A stretch of DNA of 64,000 nt, from contig JBMNNF010000010.1 in the NCBI GenBank assembly GCA_050953825.1, forward strand, positions 186,001 to 250,000. Reading direction: 5' to 3'. A program made the position numbers and the translations under genes. Each line of letters begins with the position of its first letter. Position 1 is the first letter of the stretch. The notes beneath the pieces were generated by a model. The model was not told where the DNA came from. It ran no database searches and was given only the letters and a program-made list of their open reading frames with translations. The DNA is from DUQW01 sp050953825. GTDB lineage: Bacteria > Bacillota_I > Bacilli_A > Acholeplasmatales > Acholeplasmataceae. Positions 1 to 7,415 of the stretch are shown here, piece after piece.

Positions 1-978
1 TCTCTCTATGTTCTTTTACCAAAAGGCGAGAAATTTAATTTAACCTATGATATATTAGCCGGAACACATCCGGATAATATAACAGATAAAGAAAATAAAG
101 TGTTTGGAATAGTTTTGCCTGTGGATATATGTAATAGGTTTTACAATCATGTTTTTGAAACTATGGGATATTATTATAAAGATAATGACCACATTCCTTT
201 TGAAACAATATTAAATATGGAGTTTTTATTCTATCCAGGGGTTTATAGTTCTACAAATTTCGATATTGAAAATACTGTAAAACTAAAAATTTGTGCAATT
301 GTTCGCCATAAAGATAGATATCAAGATGTTTTGATACCTTCGGGTTTAGGTTATACTCATGATTTAGTCGAATATTTAGCGCATAATTATCCTAATGTAG
401 TTGGTGATACTGATTATATTGATATATATCCGACTTCGTCTAAAGCAAGAAGTGAAATTAAAGATTACTTAAAAAAATATAATGACAGATTTGATCCTAA
501 TGATAAAGAGAATAATATTGTTTATTATGATGAATTTGAAGTGTTATCAAAAAAAAGTCAAAAATTAATTATGATTATTATGGTGTCGTTGACTTGCTTT
601 ACTATTGTAGCTATTGTAATATCCATTACAATGAACACGATTGTAACGCAGACATCAGTTTTACAAAGAAGCAGAGAAATTGGAATTATTAGAGCTCTGG
701 GCGGCAGAAAAAAAGATGTATTTAGAATTTTTAATACTGAAAACATCATTGTTGGCATAATAAGTGGAATAATTGGGTTGTTAGTGTCCTTTTTAATTAT
801 TAATTACCTTAATGATTTTGTAGAGAAAAACTTTAATACTAGAAATGTTTTAATTAATTTGCCAGTACCGGCATTAATTACTTTCATACTAGTTTTAATC
901 ATATCTTTTCTCGCAGGAATAATTCCTGCTAGGAAGGCAGCAATAAAAGATCCTGTAGAAGTTCTATATTCAGAATGA
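1..978 (+). CDS. ABC transporter permease, FtsX type (5' end outside window)
   Basis: The reading frame is open from the first base, so this is the C-terminal part of a larger protein; the GTG at 100 is internal. The visible part has an extracytoplasmic stretch and then three hydrophobic segments. One lies around residues 155-180 counted from the GTG, and two are near the end. Between them is the cytoplasmic loop LQRSREIGIIRALGGRKKDV, typical of FtsX/MacB permeases, and the protein ends in the usual IPARKAAIKDPVEVLYSE-like tail. The family moves peptides or lipids, or transmits a signal across the membrane, using an ATPase partner or a fused ATPase domain. Two full-length ATPase-permease fusions of the same general design lie at 50982-55629. 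The substrate cannot be told. Confidence 0.85.
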   Translation, partial: SLYVLLPKGEKFNLTYDILAGTHPDNITDKENKVFGIVLPVDICNRFYNHVFETMGYYYKDNDHIPFETILNMEFLFYPGVYSSTNFDIENTVKLKICAIVRHKDRYQDVLIPSGLGYTHDLVEYLAHNYPNVVGDTDYIDIYPTSSKARSEIKDYLKKYNDRFDPNDKENNIVYYDEFEVLSKKSQKLIMIIMVSLTCFTIVAIVISITMNTIVTQTSVLQRSREIGIIRALGGRKKDVFRIFNTENIIVGIISGIIGLLVSFLIINYLNDFVEKNFNTRNVLINLPVPALITFILVLIISFLAGIIPARKAAIKDPVEVLYSE

Positions 979-1038
979 TTAAAATAAAAACGGCTTTCAA
1001 ATGTACTGAACCGCTAAATCTGGACCAACTAATATAAT

Positions 1039-1061
1039 ACCTCCAACAACAGGAGTTGAAC
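1039..1061. repeat. tRNA-3'-end-like boundary repeat, copy 1
   Basis: This 23-bp sequence recurs at 3423-3445 and 5801-5823; the shared core is CTCCAAYAACAGGARTTGAAC. Read on the minus strand it looks like a tRNA T-loop (GTTCAA), the 3' half of the T-stem, and an acceptor end. The similarity to a tRNA stops there: no 5' tRNA half follows. Such fragments are typical of attachment sites of elements that integrate into tRNA genes. This copy is the most divergent at its outer edge (ACCTCC instead of GGCTCC). Confidence 0.55.
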
Positions 1062-1083
1062 TCTATTGAGTTATAACAGATAT

Positions 1084-1112
1084 AGATGTCTTTATAAAAG
1101 GCATCTTTTTTA
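1084..1112 (+). terminator. Terminator hairpin after boundary repeat copy 1
   Basis: AGATGTCTTT pairs with AAAGGCATCT across a 3-nt loop (one G-T pair), followed by a run of T. A near-identical hairpin stands at the same place after repeat copy 3, so it is part of a repeated arrangement and not only the end of the upstream permease gene. Confidence 0.75.
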
Positions 1113-1152
1113 TGTTAGAAAATAATTAAATTAATAATTTTACCCTTTATTT

Positions 1153-1189
1153 CCTCCAAATAATGTGATATAATACAATTAACTGGAGG
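1153..1189 (+). promoter_or_regulatory. abiE promoter with flanking inverted repeat
   Basis: An extended -10 (TGA TATAAT, TATAAT at 1169-1174) lies about 20 nt upstream of the abiEi start. CCTCCA at 1153-1158 and TGGAGG at 1184-1189 form an inverted repeat bracketing the -10; the right arm is also the ribosome binding site. AbiEi antitoxins are known to repress their own operon by binding inverted repeats, so this is a reasonable operator candidate. That role is inferred. Confidence 0.5.
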
Positions 1190-1194
1190 TAATT

Positions 1195-1788
1195 ATGGTA
1201 TATACAACTCAAGATTTAATAAAAATTAATAAAAATTATTCTGATGTTATGGGTAAAATTTCAAGGGATTTAAGAGATGAGAAGATAATTCAACTTAAAA
1301 GGGGATTATACGAAAGTGATAAGGATACTCCTGGATACTATCTTGCAAGTTACATATATGGCCCTTCATATTTATCCTTTGATTATGTTTTATCTACGAG
1401 TGGTTTAATACCTGAAGGTATTTATAGGACTTATACATCGGCAACATTCAAAAAAAATAAAAAGAAAAAGTATTCAAATTATTTTGGGGATTATTTATAT
1501 AGAGATGTACCCGAAGATGTTTTTAGGTTTGGGATTAAAACAGTAATAGAAAATGGTTATAGTTATCAAATAGCGAGTGTTGAAAAAGCCTTGTGTGATA
1601 AATTATATACTTTGAATCCAGTAAAGAATCTTCGTGAGTTAAAGTTTCTTTTATTTAATGACTTAAGAATAGATGAAAATATATTTAAAGAACTTGATTT
1701 TGATTTTATTATAAAAATAAGTAGTAAATATAAATCAACTAATTTAAATTTATTAGAAAAATTAATAAAGGATGGTAGAGTTAAATGA
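1195..1788 (+). CDS. abiEi: AbiEi-family antitoxin / transcriptional regulator
   Basis: This 197-residue protein is the antitoxin of a type IV toxin-antitoxin (abortive infection) system. Residues 1-50 form a winged-helix-like region (TTQDLIKINKNYSDVMGKIS...LKRGLYE), as expected for AbiEi N-termini that bind operator DNA. The C-terminal half carries the family motif SVEKALCDKLY near residue 130. A strong ribosome binding site (TGGAGGT) precedes the ATG. The stop overlaps the start of abiEii by 4 nt (ATGA), so the two genes are translationally coupled, as in other AbiE operons. The family blocks phage growth when paired with AbiEii. The assignment rests on motif, partner and gene order together. 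Confidence 0.88.
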   Translation: MVYTTQDLIKINKNYSDVMGKISRDLRDEKIIQLKRGLYESDKDTPGYYLASYIYGPSYLSFDYVLSTSGLIPEGIYRTYTSATFKKNKKKKYSNYFGDYLYRDVPEDVFRFGIKTVIENGYSYQIASVEKALCDKLYTLNPVKNLRELKFLLFNDLRIDENIFKELDFDFIIKISSKYKSTNLNLLEKLIKDGRVK

Positions 1789-2654
1789 CTATTATTAAAC
1801 AAATGTTAAACAATTATAAAATCAACAATATAGAAGATAAAAAAAATGCCTTAAAGGAAGTAGTCCAAGAGGTGGCTTTATCAGGACTTGCTAGATCAAA
1901 CTTTTTTAATCATGCAGCTTTTTATGGTGATACAGCCTTAAGAATATTTTACGGATTAGATAGATTTTCCGAAGATTTAGATTTTTCACTCATAACTCCA
2001 AATGATAGGTTTGATTTAAAAGAATACTTTTCTTATATAGAAAATGAAGCTAATTCACTAGGACTTAGTTTTAAAGTAGAAGAAAAAATAAAAGAAATAG
2101 ATTCTAATATTATGTCTCCATTTTTAAAAGGAGTCACTAAAGAACATATTATTACTTTTTATGAAAATGATATAGATCTTAAAAATATAAATCCTAGAGA
2201 ACTAATTAAAATTAAGTTTGAAATTGATGTTAATCCACCGGCATATGCTTCATTTGAAAATAAATTTAGATTACTTCCTTATCCTTATCAAGTAAAACTT
2301 TATGATATGCCATCTTTATTTGCGGGTAAAATACATGCGGTATTATGTAGGGGATGGAAGAATAGAGTTAAAGGTAGAGATTTATATGATTATGTTTTTT
2401 ATCTTTCTAAAAATGCTAAAGTTAACTTAAAACATCTAAAGGCACGAATGGTACAAACCGGTCATTTTGATGAAAAAGAAGAATTAACAATAGAAAAACT
2501 TAAAGAGATGTTAAATAAAAAGTTTTCTAATATTGATTATCAAAATGCTAAAGAAGATGTTGTTGCGTTTATAAAAGATAAAAGAAAATTAGATCTTTGG
2601 AGCAAAGAGTTTTTTATAGATATTACTAGTAATTTACAAGAAATTAAAACATAA
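1785..2654 (+). CDS. abiEii: AbiEii-family nucleotidyltransferase toxin
   Basis: This 289-residue toxin is the partner of AbiEi. It shows the DNA polymerase beta-like nucleotidyltransferase signature: GDTALRIFYGL at residues 48-58, followed by RFSEDLDFS with the metal-binding pair D64 and D66. A further acidic strand (KFEIDVNPP) lies near residue 149, and the family motif KGRDLYDYVFYL comes later. AbiEii enzymes transfer nucleotides to cellular targets; relatives such as MenT modify tRNA acceptor ends and stop translation. The usual GG before T is GD here. The gene overlaps abiEi by 4 nt and is intact. A decayed piece of a close relative lies at 7175-7312. Confidence 0.88.
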   Translation: MTIIKQMLNNYKINNIEDKKNALKEVVQEVALSGLARSNFFNHAAFYGDTALRIFYGLDRFSEDLDFSLITPNDRFDLKEYFSYIENEANSLGLSFKVEEKIKEIDSNIMSPFLKGVTKEHIITFYENDIDLKNINPRELIKIKFEIDVNPPAYASFENKFRLLPYPYQVKLYDMPSLFAGKIHAVLCRGWKNRVKGRDLYDYVFYLSKNAKVNLKHLKARMVQTGHFDEKEELTIEKLKEMLNKKFSNIDYQNAKEDVVAFIKDKRKLDLWSKEFFIDITSNLQEIKT

Positions 2655-2692
2655 ATGGAAGTTTTTAAATCAAAACACGAATGGAGAAAAAT

Positions 2693-3220
2693 ATGAAAGT
2701 AGGAAAATTAGTAACGGTAGATGAAAAGGATTATAAAATAATTAAACTTTTAGGACGTGGTAAAGGTGGATACTCATACTTGGCAGAGTTTGAGAATAAA
2801 CTTTATGTTTTAAAACAAATTCATCATGAACCATGTTCTTATTATCAGTTTGGTAATAAAATTGAAGCTGAAATTTATGATTATAATCGACTTTTGAAAA
2901 CCAAAATAAATATGCCAAAAATGATTTTTGTTGATAAAGAAAAAGAAATAATTATAAAAGAGTATATTGATGGCCCTACTATAGCTGAATTAATCAATGA
3001 TAAGAAAGATGTTTCATTGTATATTAACCAATTAGAAAAAATGTTGTCACAGATTTATAATGCGGAACTTAATGTTGATTATTATCCAACTAATTTCGTA
3101 GTTAATTGTAAGAATAATCTAATTTACTATATAGACTATGAGTGTAACAAATATGATTCTAAATGGAATTTTGAGAATTGGGGTAAGAAATACTGGACAG
3201 GTGAAGAACCAATCGAATGA
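2693..3220 (+). CDS. Small protein-kinase-like phosphotransferase
   Basis: A 175-residue compact kinase-fold protein. A glycine-rich loop (GRGKGGYSYLAE) is followed by a lysine strand (YVLKQI), then DYYPTNFVV, matching the catalytic-loop pattern DxxxxN, and IDYE in the place of DFG. It is far shorter than a normal Ser/Thr kinase, as in a family of small kinase-like proteins found in low-GC Gram-positives. The ATG at 2693 was chosen because GGAG sits 6 nt upstream of it; an in-frame ATG at 2681 has no ribosome binding site. It lies 38 nt after abiEii, within the same boundary-repeat module, so it may be co-transcribed with the toxin-antitoxin pair. The substrate is unknown. Confidence 0.65.
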   Translation: MKVGKLVTVDEKDYKIIKLLGRGKGGYSYLAEFENKLYVLKQIHHEPCSYYQFGNKIEAEIYDYNRLLKTKINMPKMIFVDKEKEIIIKEYIDGPTIAELINDKKDVSLYINQLEKMLSQIYNAELNVDYYPTNFVVNCKNNLIYYIDYECNKYDSKWNFENWGKKYWTGEEPIE

Positions 3221-3237
3221 TTTTATTTTCCTCTAAT

Positions 3238-3380
3238 ATACCCCAAAAGTATGCCGTTTTCCCATTGATGGACAAAAAGCACCAGTTTAGGCAAAATACT
3301 CAATTGTCCGCTGGAATACACCTCAAAAGTATATGAAAACGCCTTATTTTCCCTTTGACGGACAAATGTTAGCAGTTTTA
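3238..3380. repeat. Pair of imperfect direct repeats in the 3221-3576 intergenic region
   Basis: A block at about 3238-3290 and another at about 3318-3380 share CAAAAGTAT near their start, then TTTCCC...TTGA.GGACAAA and GCA/AGCAGTTT further on. No reading frame of note runs through them. The rest of this 356-bp gap holds the boundary repeat copy 2 and a terminator. Confidence 0.5.
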
Positions 3381-3422
3381 CACAGTTGAAACGGAAAAAC
3401 CAATCCCTTTAAGGAAAAAGAT

Positions 3423-3445
3423 GGCTCCAATAACAGGAGTTGAAC
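3423..3445. repeat. tRNA-3'-end-like boundary repeat, copy 2
   Basis: Second copy of the 23-bp sequence, beginning GGCTCCAATAACAGG. It sits between the kinase-like gene and the Schlafen/AlbA_2 gene and again precedes a terminator hairpin. Copies 2 and 3 both begin with TGG before CTCC, as the complement of a CCA end would. Confidence 0.55.
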
Positions 3446-3465
3446 TAATAAGAGTTTATGAGATT

Positions 3466-3494
3466 AAGACATCTTAAAGCAAGATGTCTTTTTT
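3466..3494 (+). terminator. Terminator hairpin after boundary repeat copy 2
   Basis: AAGACATCTT and AAGATGTCTT form a perfect 10-bp stem with a 5-nt loop, followed by T residues. Confidence 0.8.
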
Positions 3495-3576
3495 ACTTCT
3501 TTGGTACTTTTTATATTTCTTATTTAATTAAAGTAAAATCTTTATTTTATCACTAATATTAATTAGGTGACAACTA

Positions 3577-4938
3577 ATGAAAGAAGATAATAAAATAGAA
3601 TATAAAATAGAAATACCTAAAAAAACTAAAGATTTGAAAGCTGAAATAGTTTCTTTTCTAAATAGTGATGGTGGCACTATTCTTTTAGGTGTTGATGATA
3701 ATGGCAATTTATTAGAAGATAATGTTAAATACTATAAAGAATGGGAAGAGATATTATCTAATTGGATAAGTAATGCTTTTGAACCAAATGTTAACCACTT
3801 AATTAATATCTATCCAAATGAAAAACCTTTTAGAATTGAGGTTAAAAGTGGAACTGATAAACCATATTTTTTTAAAGATGGTGAAGGTTTTAATTCAAAA
3901 GGAGTTTTCATAAGAGTTGGTAGCACTAAAAGATTAGCTAGTTTTGAAGAAGTCCAAAGGCTAATATATAAATCAAGATCTCATAAGTTTGAAAGATTGG
4001 TATCATTAAATCAAGACTTAACTTTTACTTATGCTACTAATATATTTAAAGAAAAAGGATTAAACTTTGATTTATATGGTTTACAATTATACACACCTAA
4101 TAAAGAGTTCAATAATGCAGCCCTATATTTAAGTGATCAAAACCCAACAATTACTAAGTTTGCTGTATTTCAAGGTTTAACAGTAACTACTTTTTTAGAT
4201 AAAAAAGAATTTAGTGGTTCAATTATAAAACAACTTGATGATGTGCTATATTTCGCTAATTTATCTAATAGAAAAAAAGTAGTGATAACTGGTAAACCTC
4301 AAAGAGATGAATATCTTGATTATCCTAAAAGAGCATTAAGAGAAGCAATAGTTAATTGTTATTGCCATAGGGATTGGACATTAAGTGGAGATATTAAAAT
4401 AGAGTTTTATGATGATAGAGTTCAAATATTTTCTCCTGGAAGTCTTCCTGATGGACTTACATTAGAAAATATAAAAGAAGGTATGTCAGCTAAAAGAAAC
4501 CCTATTATTGTAAATGCATTAGATAAAGCTGACTATATCGAAAATTATTCTACAGGAGTAAGAAGAATATTTGAAGATTATATTGGTTTTCATAAACAAC
4601 CACATTTTAGTATTTCAGATAATGGAGTTATAGTTACACTTTATAATAGAAATTATGATGACACTCATAATGATGCCCAAAGTGATGTGCAAAATGATGT
4701 CCAAAGTGATGTGCAAAATGATGTCCAAATAAAAACAGGAAATTTAAAGCCGGTTGATAGAAGAGAAATTTTGGTAAAAATGATTAGTAATAATTTTGAA
4801 ATTACTATAGATGATATGAGTGAAGCATTAGGGGTTTCAAGACCAACAATAGAAAGAGATTTAACGCATTTAAGAAAGCAAGGAAAAGTCAAATATGTTG
4901 GAAGTGCGAAAACAGGCAAATGGATTGTTTTAAAATAA
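3577..4938 (+). CDS. Schlafen AlbA_2 domain ATP-binding protein with C-terminal winged helix
   Basis: A 453-residue protein of the AlbA_2 (divergent AAA_4) family. Residues 1-130 are the AlbA_2 domain (LKAEIVSFLNSDGGTILLGV, later FIRVGSTKRLASFEEV). Residues about 250-310 match the HATPase_c_4 region (RALREAIVNCYCHRDW, then DRVQIFSPGSLPDG). The last 55 residues are a winged helix (SRPTIERDLTHLRKQGKV). Between the last two domains, residues 361-385 are built from a DVQN/DVQS repeat encoded by near-identical 24-bp units. Family members are usually annotated as transcriptional regulators or found with defence genes. A promoter-like AT-rich stretch and a GGTGA ribosome binding site precede it. A decayed relative of its C-terminus lies at 7084-7173. 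Confidence 0.8.
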   Translation: MKEDNKIEYKIEIPKKTKDLKAEIVSFLNSDGGTILLGVDDNGNLLEDNVKYYKEWEEILSNWISNAFEPNVNHLINIYPNEKPFRIEVKSGTDKPYFFKDGEGFNSKGVFIRVGSTKRLASFEEVQRLIYKSRSHKFERLVSLNQDLTFTYATNIFKEKGLNFDLYGLQLYTPNKEFNNAALYLSDQNPTITKFAVFQGLTVTTFLDKKEFSGSIIKQLDDVLYFANLSNRKKVVITGKPQRDEYLDYPKRALREAIVNCYCHRDWTLSGDIKIEFYDDRVQIFSPGSLPDGLTLENIKEGMSAKRNPIIVNALDKADYIENYSTGVRRIFEDYIGFHKQPHFSISDNGVIVTLYNRNYDDTHNDAQSDVQNDVQSDVQNDVQIKTGNLKPVDRREILVKMISNNFEITIDDMSEALGVSRPTIERDLTHLRKQGKVKYVGSAKTGKWIVLK

Positions 4939-4965
4939 AACTTGATTTTAATATTGGTGGTATAT

Positions 4966-5319
4966 ATGCAAAACAAAACTCAAACGACTAAATTTGAAGA
5001 AAAACTTTTAAAAATATTTCCTAATACTGACATAATAACATTAGAAGAATTTAAAAAGTATCCCCATTTTTGCCCATTAGATGAAAATGGAGAGATGTAT
5101 CCTGATCCGGAGCATGATATAAACATATTATATAAAATATATATTTTAAACGATTTCGAGCCAGACGAAGACGAGATGGATTTACTAAAAGAATCTTGTA
5201 TTCAATTGTTTTCAGTTGATGGAGCTCAAATAACCAGCATGAGAATTATGGGATACGGTTCTGAAAGTTACAGAGAAAAACTTGATGAATTGTTATATAA
5301 TGAAGAAATTTACGATTAA
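4966..5319 (+). CDS. Hypothetical acidic protein
   Basis: 117 residues; I do not recognise a family. It is acidic, with a basic start (MQNKTQTTKFEEKLLKIFP), a motif FCPLDENGEMYPDPEHD, and FEPDEDEMDLL. It has no membrane segment. The ATG at 4966 is preceded by GGTGG at 4956-4960; an upstream in-frame TTG at 4942 has no binding site. It lies 27 nt after the Schlafen/AlbA_2 gene, inside the same boundary-repeat module, so the two are probably co-transcribed. That makes a role as partner or modulator possible but unproven. Confidence 0.6.
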   Translation: MQNKTQTTKFEEKLLKIFPNTDIITLEEFKKYPHFCPLDENGEMYPDPEHDINILYKIYILNDFEPDEDEMDLLKESCIQLFSVDGAQITSMRIMGYGSESYREKLDELLYNEEIYD

Positions 5320-5321
5320 AA

Positions 5322-5723
5322 TATAAGAAGTACTATAAATTGTATGAACGAATAAGTTTGCAAAAGCGCTTCATCGTGATTTATAAAGAGTTTTTATATT
5401 TGGTTTTATTTAAGTTGCTATAAGTTGCAAAAAAAATATTTTTGCTCATGTTTTAATTAGAAACAAGGCATAAAATAGATTTTTTATGTCGAAAAAGGCG
5501 GGAAACAAAGTTGCAGTAAGTTGCAATGTTAATAAATTATAAGTAATATTTAGTTTAGGCAAACATTGAATCACTCAACAGGTAATGAGCATAAAAAAGG
5601 AAAACAAGTGCCTTTAAAGTGCTTGATTTTCCTTTGTTTTCCTTAAGAAGTATCAATTATAGTAGTTTTATGAAAGTGCCTTTGGTTGTATCAACTTTCC
5701 CTATAAAGTATATAAGAAGTACT
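5322..5723. repeat. 13-bp direct repeat at both ends of an intergenic region
   Basis: TATAAGAAGTACT occurs at 5322-5334 and again at 5711-5723, in a 620-bp gap with no convincing gene. The gap also holds two copies of an AAGTTGC...TAAGTTGCAA block (around 5412 and 5508), a long hairpin (5597-5634) and boundary repeat copy 3. It may be the footprint of a lost element. Confidence 0.4.
5597..5634. terminator. Long intergenic hairpin, possible terminator
   Basis: AAGGAAAA and CAAG on the left pair with CTTG and TTTTCCTT on the right around a short loop. Flanking A-rich and T-rich runs would let it end transcripts from either side. Confidence 0.55.
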
Positions 5724-5800
5724 CTATTTTACTCTAGATGGATTTATATAGTAGTTATCGTTTTATAGGCATTAGAAATGACTCCTTTAACCGATAATAT

Positions 5801-5823
5801 GGCTCCAACAACAGGAATTGAAC
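5801..5823. repeat. tRNA-3'-end-like boundary repeat, copy 3
   Basis: Third copy, beginning GGCTCCAACAACAGG. Its surroundings (a preceding ATAATAT, and the following hairpin and promoter) resemble copy 1 more than copy 2. Confidence 0.55.
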
Positions 5824-5845
5824 CCTAAGGGGGCAATTATATGTG

Positions 5846-5870
5846 GACGTCTTTATAAAGGTGTCTTTTT
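5846..5870 (+). terminator. Terminator hairpin after boundary repeat copy 3
   Basis: GACGTCTTT pairs with AAAGGTGTC over a 2-nt loop with wobble pairs, followed by five T residues. It is a homologue of the hairpin at 1084-1112. Confidence 0.7.
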
Positions 5871-5876
5871 AATTAT

Positions 5877-5905
5877 TTGACTTAAATTAAAATAACTGAT
5901 ATAAT
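5877..5905 (+). promoter_or_regulatory. Promoter of the DUF6088 gene
   Basis: TTGACT at 5877-5882 and TATAAT at 5900-5905 with a 17-nt spacer, about 37 nt upstream of the start codon. Confidence 0.7.
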
Positions 5906-5941
5906 TATTATATAAAAAAAATTGCGATAGGTTGTGATGTT

Positions 5942-6565
5942 ATGTTATTGCTAGAGGCTAGAGAAAAAATAGGAGTGAGAGAACCATTTTTAAAAAATGA
6001 ACTTAAAGATTTTTTAGAAATTAAGAATGTTAATACTTTTAATCAAACTATTTCAGGTTTAGCGAAGTTTAACATAATTAAAAAAATTGAGAATGGACTA
6101 TATTATTTTCCTTCTTCAGATGAAAGGTTTAAAGATTTAAAGCCATCTTTAGAAAGTATTGTTAAAAAGAAATATTTAGAAAATTATAACGGCATAAGGA
6201 TTGGAGCTTTTTTAGCATATAAATACAAACTTACAACCCAAGTTTCAAGCTATTATGAAATCATTACTAACAATGTAGGGAAACAAACGAGAGCTAAAAA
6301 AGAATTTGATGGCAAAGTTATTGTGAGGGCTTCTAAGTTTGAAATTAATAAAGAGAATTATTTATATGCGGAGTTTTTAGAGTTAGTCAATAATATTAAA
6401 TATAGTGATTTTAATTTTGATAAGACAAAGGCAATTCTTATTGATACTTTTAATAAAATGAAATTAAACAAAGAAATTTTAAAAGAATTTTCATATTATT
6501 ATAGGGGAGCGACCTATTTTTCTTTTAGAGAAATGATAAAGGAGATTTTGTATGAGATTGCATGA
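5942..6565 (+). CDS. DUF6088 / AbiEi-like antitoxin-type regulator
   Basis: This 207-residue protein resembles the DUF6088 group of AbiEi-like proteins. It has an N-terminal winged-helix-like region (VREPFLKNELKDFLEIKN...FNQTISGLAKFNIIKKIENGLYYFPSS) and a mid region (YNGIRIGAFLAYKYKL) like the AbiEi 'G.y.gg..A' strand. Such genes usually sit directly upstream of an AbiEii-type nucleotidyltransferase beginning MRLHENK. Exactly that start follows here, overlapping by 14 nt, but the toxin gene breaks off after 54 codons. The ribosome binding site is weak. This is an antitoxin that has apparently lost its toxin. Confidence 0.7.
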   Translation: MLLLEAREKIGVREPFLKNELKDFLEIKNVNTFNQTISGLAKFNIIKKIENGLYYFPSSDERFKDLKPSLESIVKKKYLENYNGIRIGAFLAYKYKLTTQVSSYYEIITNNVGKQTRAKKEFDGKVIVRASKFEINKENYLYAEFLELVNNIKYSDFNFDKTKAILIDTFNKMKLNKEILKEFSYYYRGATYFSFREMIKEILYEIA

Positions 6566-6716
6566 AAATAAACAATTATCTAAAGATATAATAGATTTAA
6601 CAGCATTTAAAGAAAATATTTCTATAGAAGTTGTTGAAAAATATTATTATGTATATTTGGACATTAAAGCAATTAATATGCTTAACTATTCTTTAATGCA
6701 GGAGGACAAATTATGA
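6552..6716 (+). pseudogene. Truncated AbiEii-type toxin (N-terminal 54 codons)
   Basis: The frame starts with ATG inside the end of the DUF6088 gene and reads MRLHENKQLSKDIIDLTAFK, then EVVEKYYYVYLDIKAINML, then a short non-homologous tail and TGA. The start matches AbiEii-type nucleotidyltransferases (MRLHENK.L.K...., then a VEKDYWVT-like motif, here VEKYYYVYL). The nucleotidyltransferase motifs themselves are gone. The sequence switches to the ribosome binding site and start of an unrelated membrane protein gene at about 6700, so the toxin was cut by recombination or insertion. Confidence 0.7.
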
Positions 6717-7009
6717 GAAAACGATTAAAGGTAGCAGTAACAATATTTGGATTATCACTTGTGATTTGGCTGTCATTTTTTATTACTGATAAAATAAGAA
6801 TAAGTAACAATGAACCTCCGATATTTGTAATTAAAGTGGCGAGTTATGATGATGGTGGTAGCGAAAAATTTATGGGATTGTTTTACAGTGTTTATCATGT
6901 GAAAAATATGGAACTGGTTAATGAAGAAGCACACACTGTTGATTATGGATTCCATATGAAATCATGGTTTTCATCTATTGATAAAGTAAAAGATAACCTA
7001 TTTGAATGA
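6713..7009 (+). CDS. Small membrane-anchored protein of unknown function
   Basis: 98 residues with one hydrophobic segment (residues about 8-25, VAVTIFGLSLVIWLSFFIT), then an exported domain with PIFVIKVASYDDGGSEKFMGLFY and VDYGFHMKSWF. Small Firmicutes proteins with the same layout (one membrane segment, then a PIF...DDGGS..Y.GL.Y motif) exist but have no known function. A good ribosome binding site (GGAGG) precedes the ATG, which overlaps the end of the truncated AbiEii frame. There is no co-directional gene close behind it. Confidence 0.65.
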   Translation: MRKRLKVAVTIFGLSLVIWLSFFITDKIRISNNEPPIFVIKVASYDDGGSEKFMGLFYSVYHVKNMELVNEEAHTVDYGFHMKSWFSSIDKVKDNLFE

Positions 7010-7083
7010 AAATTAGTTATCCGTATAGGGCGATTAGCTGCATATCATACGAGGAAAAAAACGAAACTATTCGTTAATACAAT

Positions 7084-7173
7084 TGACACCCACTAAGAGA
7101 AGAGAAGCAATGATTGATATTATTAAAGAAAAACCCTATACCACAACCGAAGAATTTTCACAATTTCTTAAAT
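7084..7173 (+). pseudogene. Relic of a Schlafen/AlbA_2 protein C-terminal winged helix
   Basis: One frame reads TPTKRREAMIDIIKEKPYTT and then TEEFSQFLK, which aligns with PVDRREILVKMISNN..ITIDDMSEAL in the C-terminal helix of the protein at 3577-4938. There is no start, and the homology breaks at about 7173, where an abiEii fragment begins. Confidence 0.6.
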
Positions 7174-7174
7174 G

Positions 7175-7312
7175 CTTATTATTAAACAAATGTTAAGTAA
7201 TTATTAAATAAATAATTTCAAAGATAAAAAGAATGCCTTAAAAGAAGTGGTTCAAGAAGTTGCACTTTCGGGACTTGCAAGATCGATTTTTTAATCATGT
7301 GGCCTTTTATGA
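7175..7312 (+). pseudogene. Decayed fragment of an abiEii gene
   Basis: The DNA closely matches the first part of the intact abiEii gene at about 1789-1930: TTATTAAACAAATGTTAA, then GATAAAAAGAATGCCTTAAA, then CAGGACTTG/CGGGACTTG. It carries in-frame stops and small indels, and it ends just before the catalytic motif. It is the remains of a second AbiE copy joined directly to the relic upstream. Confidence 0.85.
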
Positions 7313-7415
7313 TTTGAAAAACTAACTGAATAAAAAGTAGAAATCTGACTGATTAGATTTGCGATATAGTATTGGATATTATAAAATTTGATCAAACAAG
7401 TGATACCATTAGTAA

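Noticed and set aside
100..102. GTG as start of the first gene
   Set aside because: The frame is open from base 1 with normal coding sequence, so the gene begins outside the window.
1039..1061. Complete tRNA genes at the three 23-bp repeats
   Set aside because: Only a 3' part is recognisable; no D-arm, anticodon arm or 5' acceptor strand follows in any copy.
5322..5800. Small gene in the long gap before the DUF6088 module
   Set aside because: No frame with a plausible start, binding site and length; the region is AT-rich with hairpins and short repeats only.
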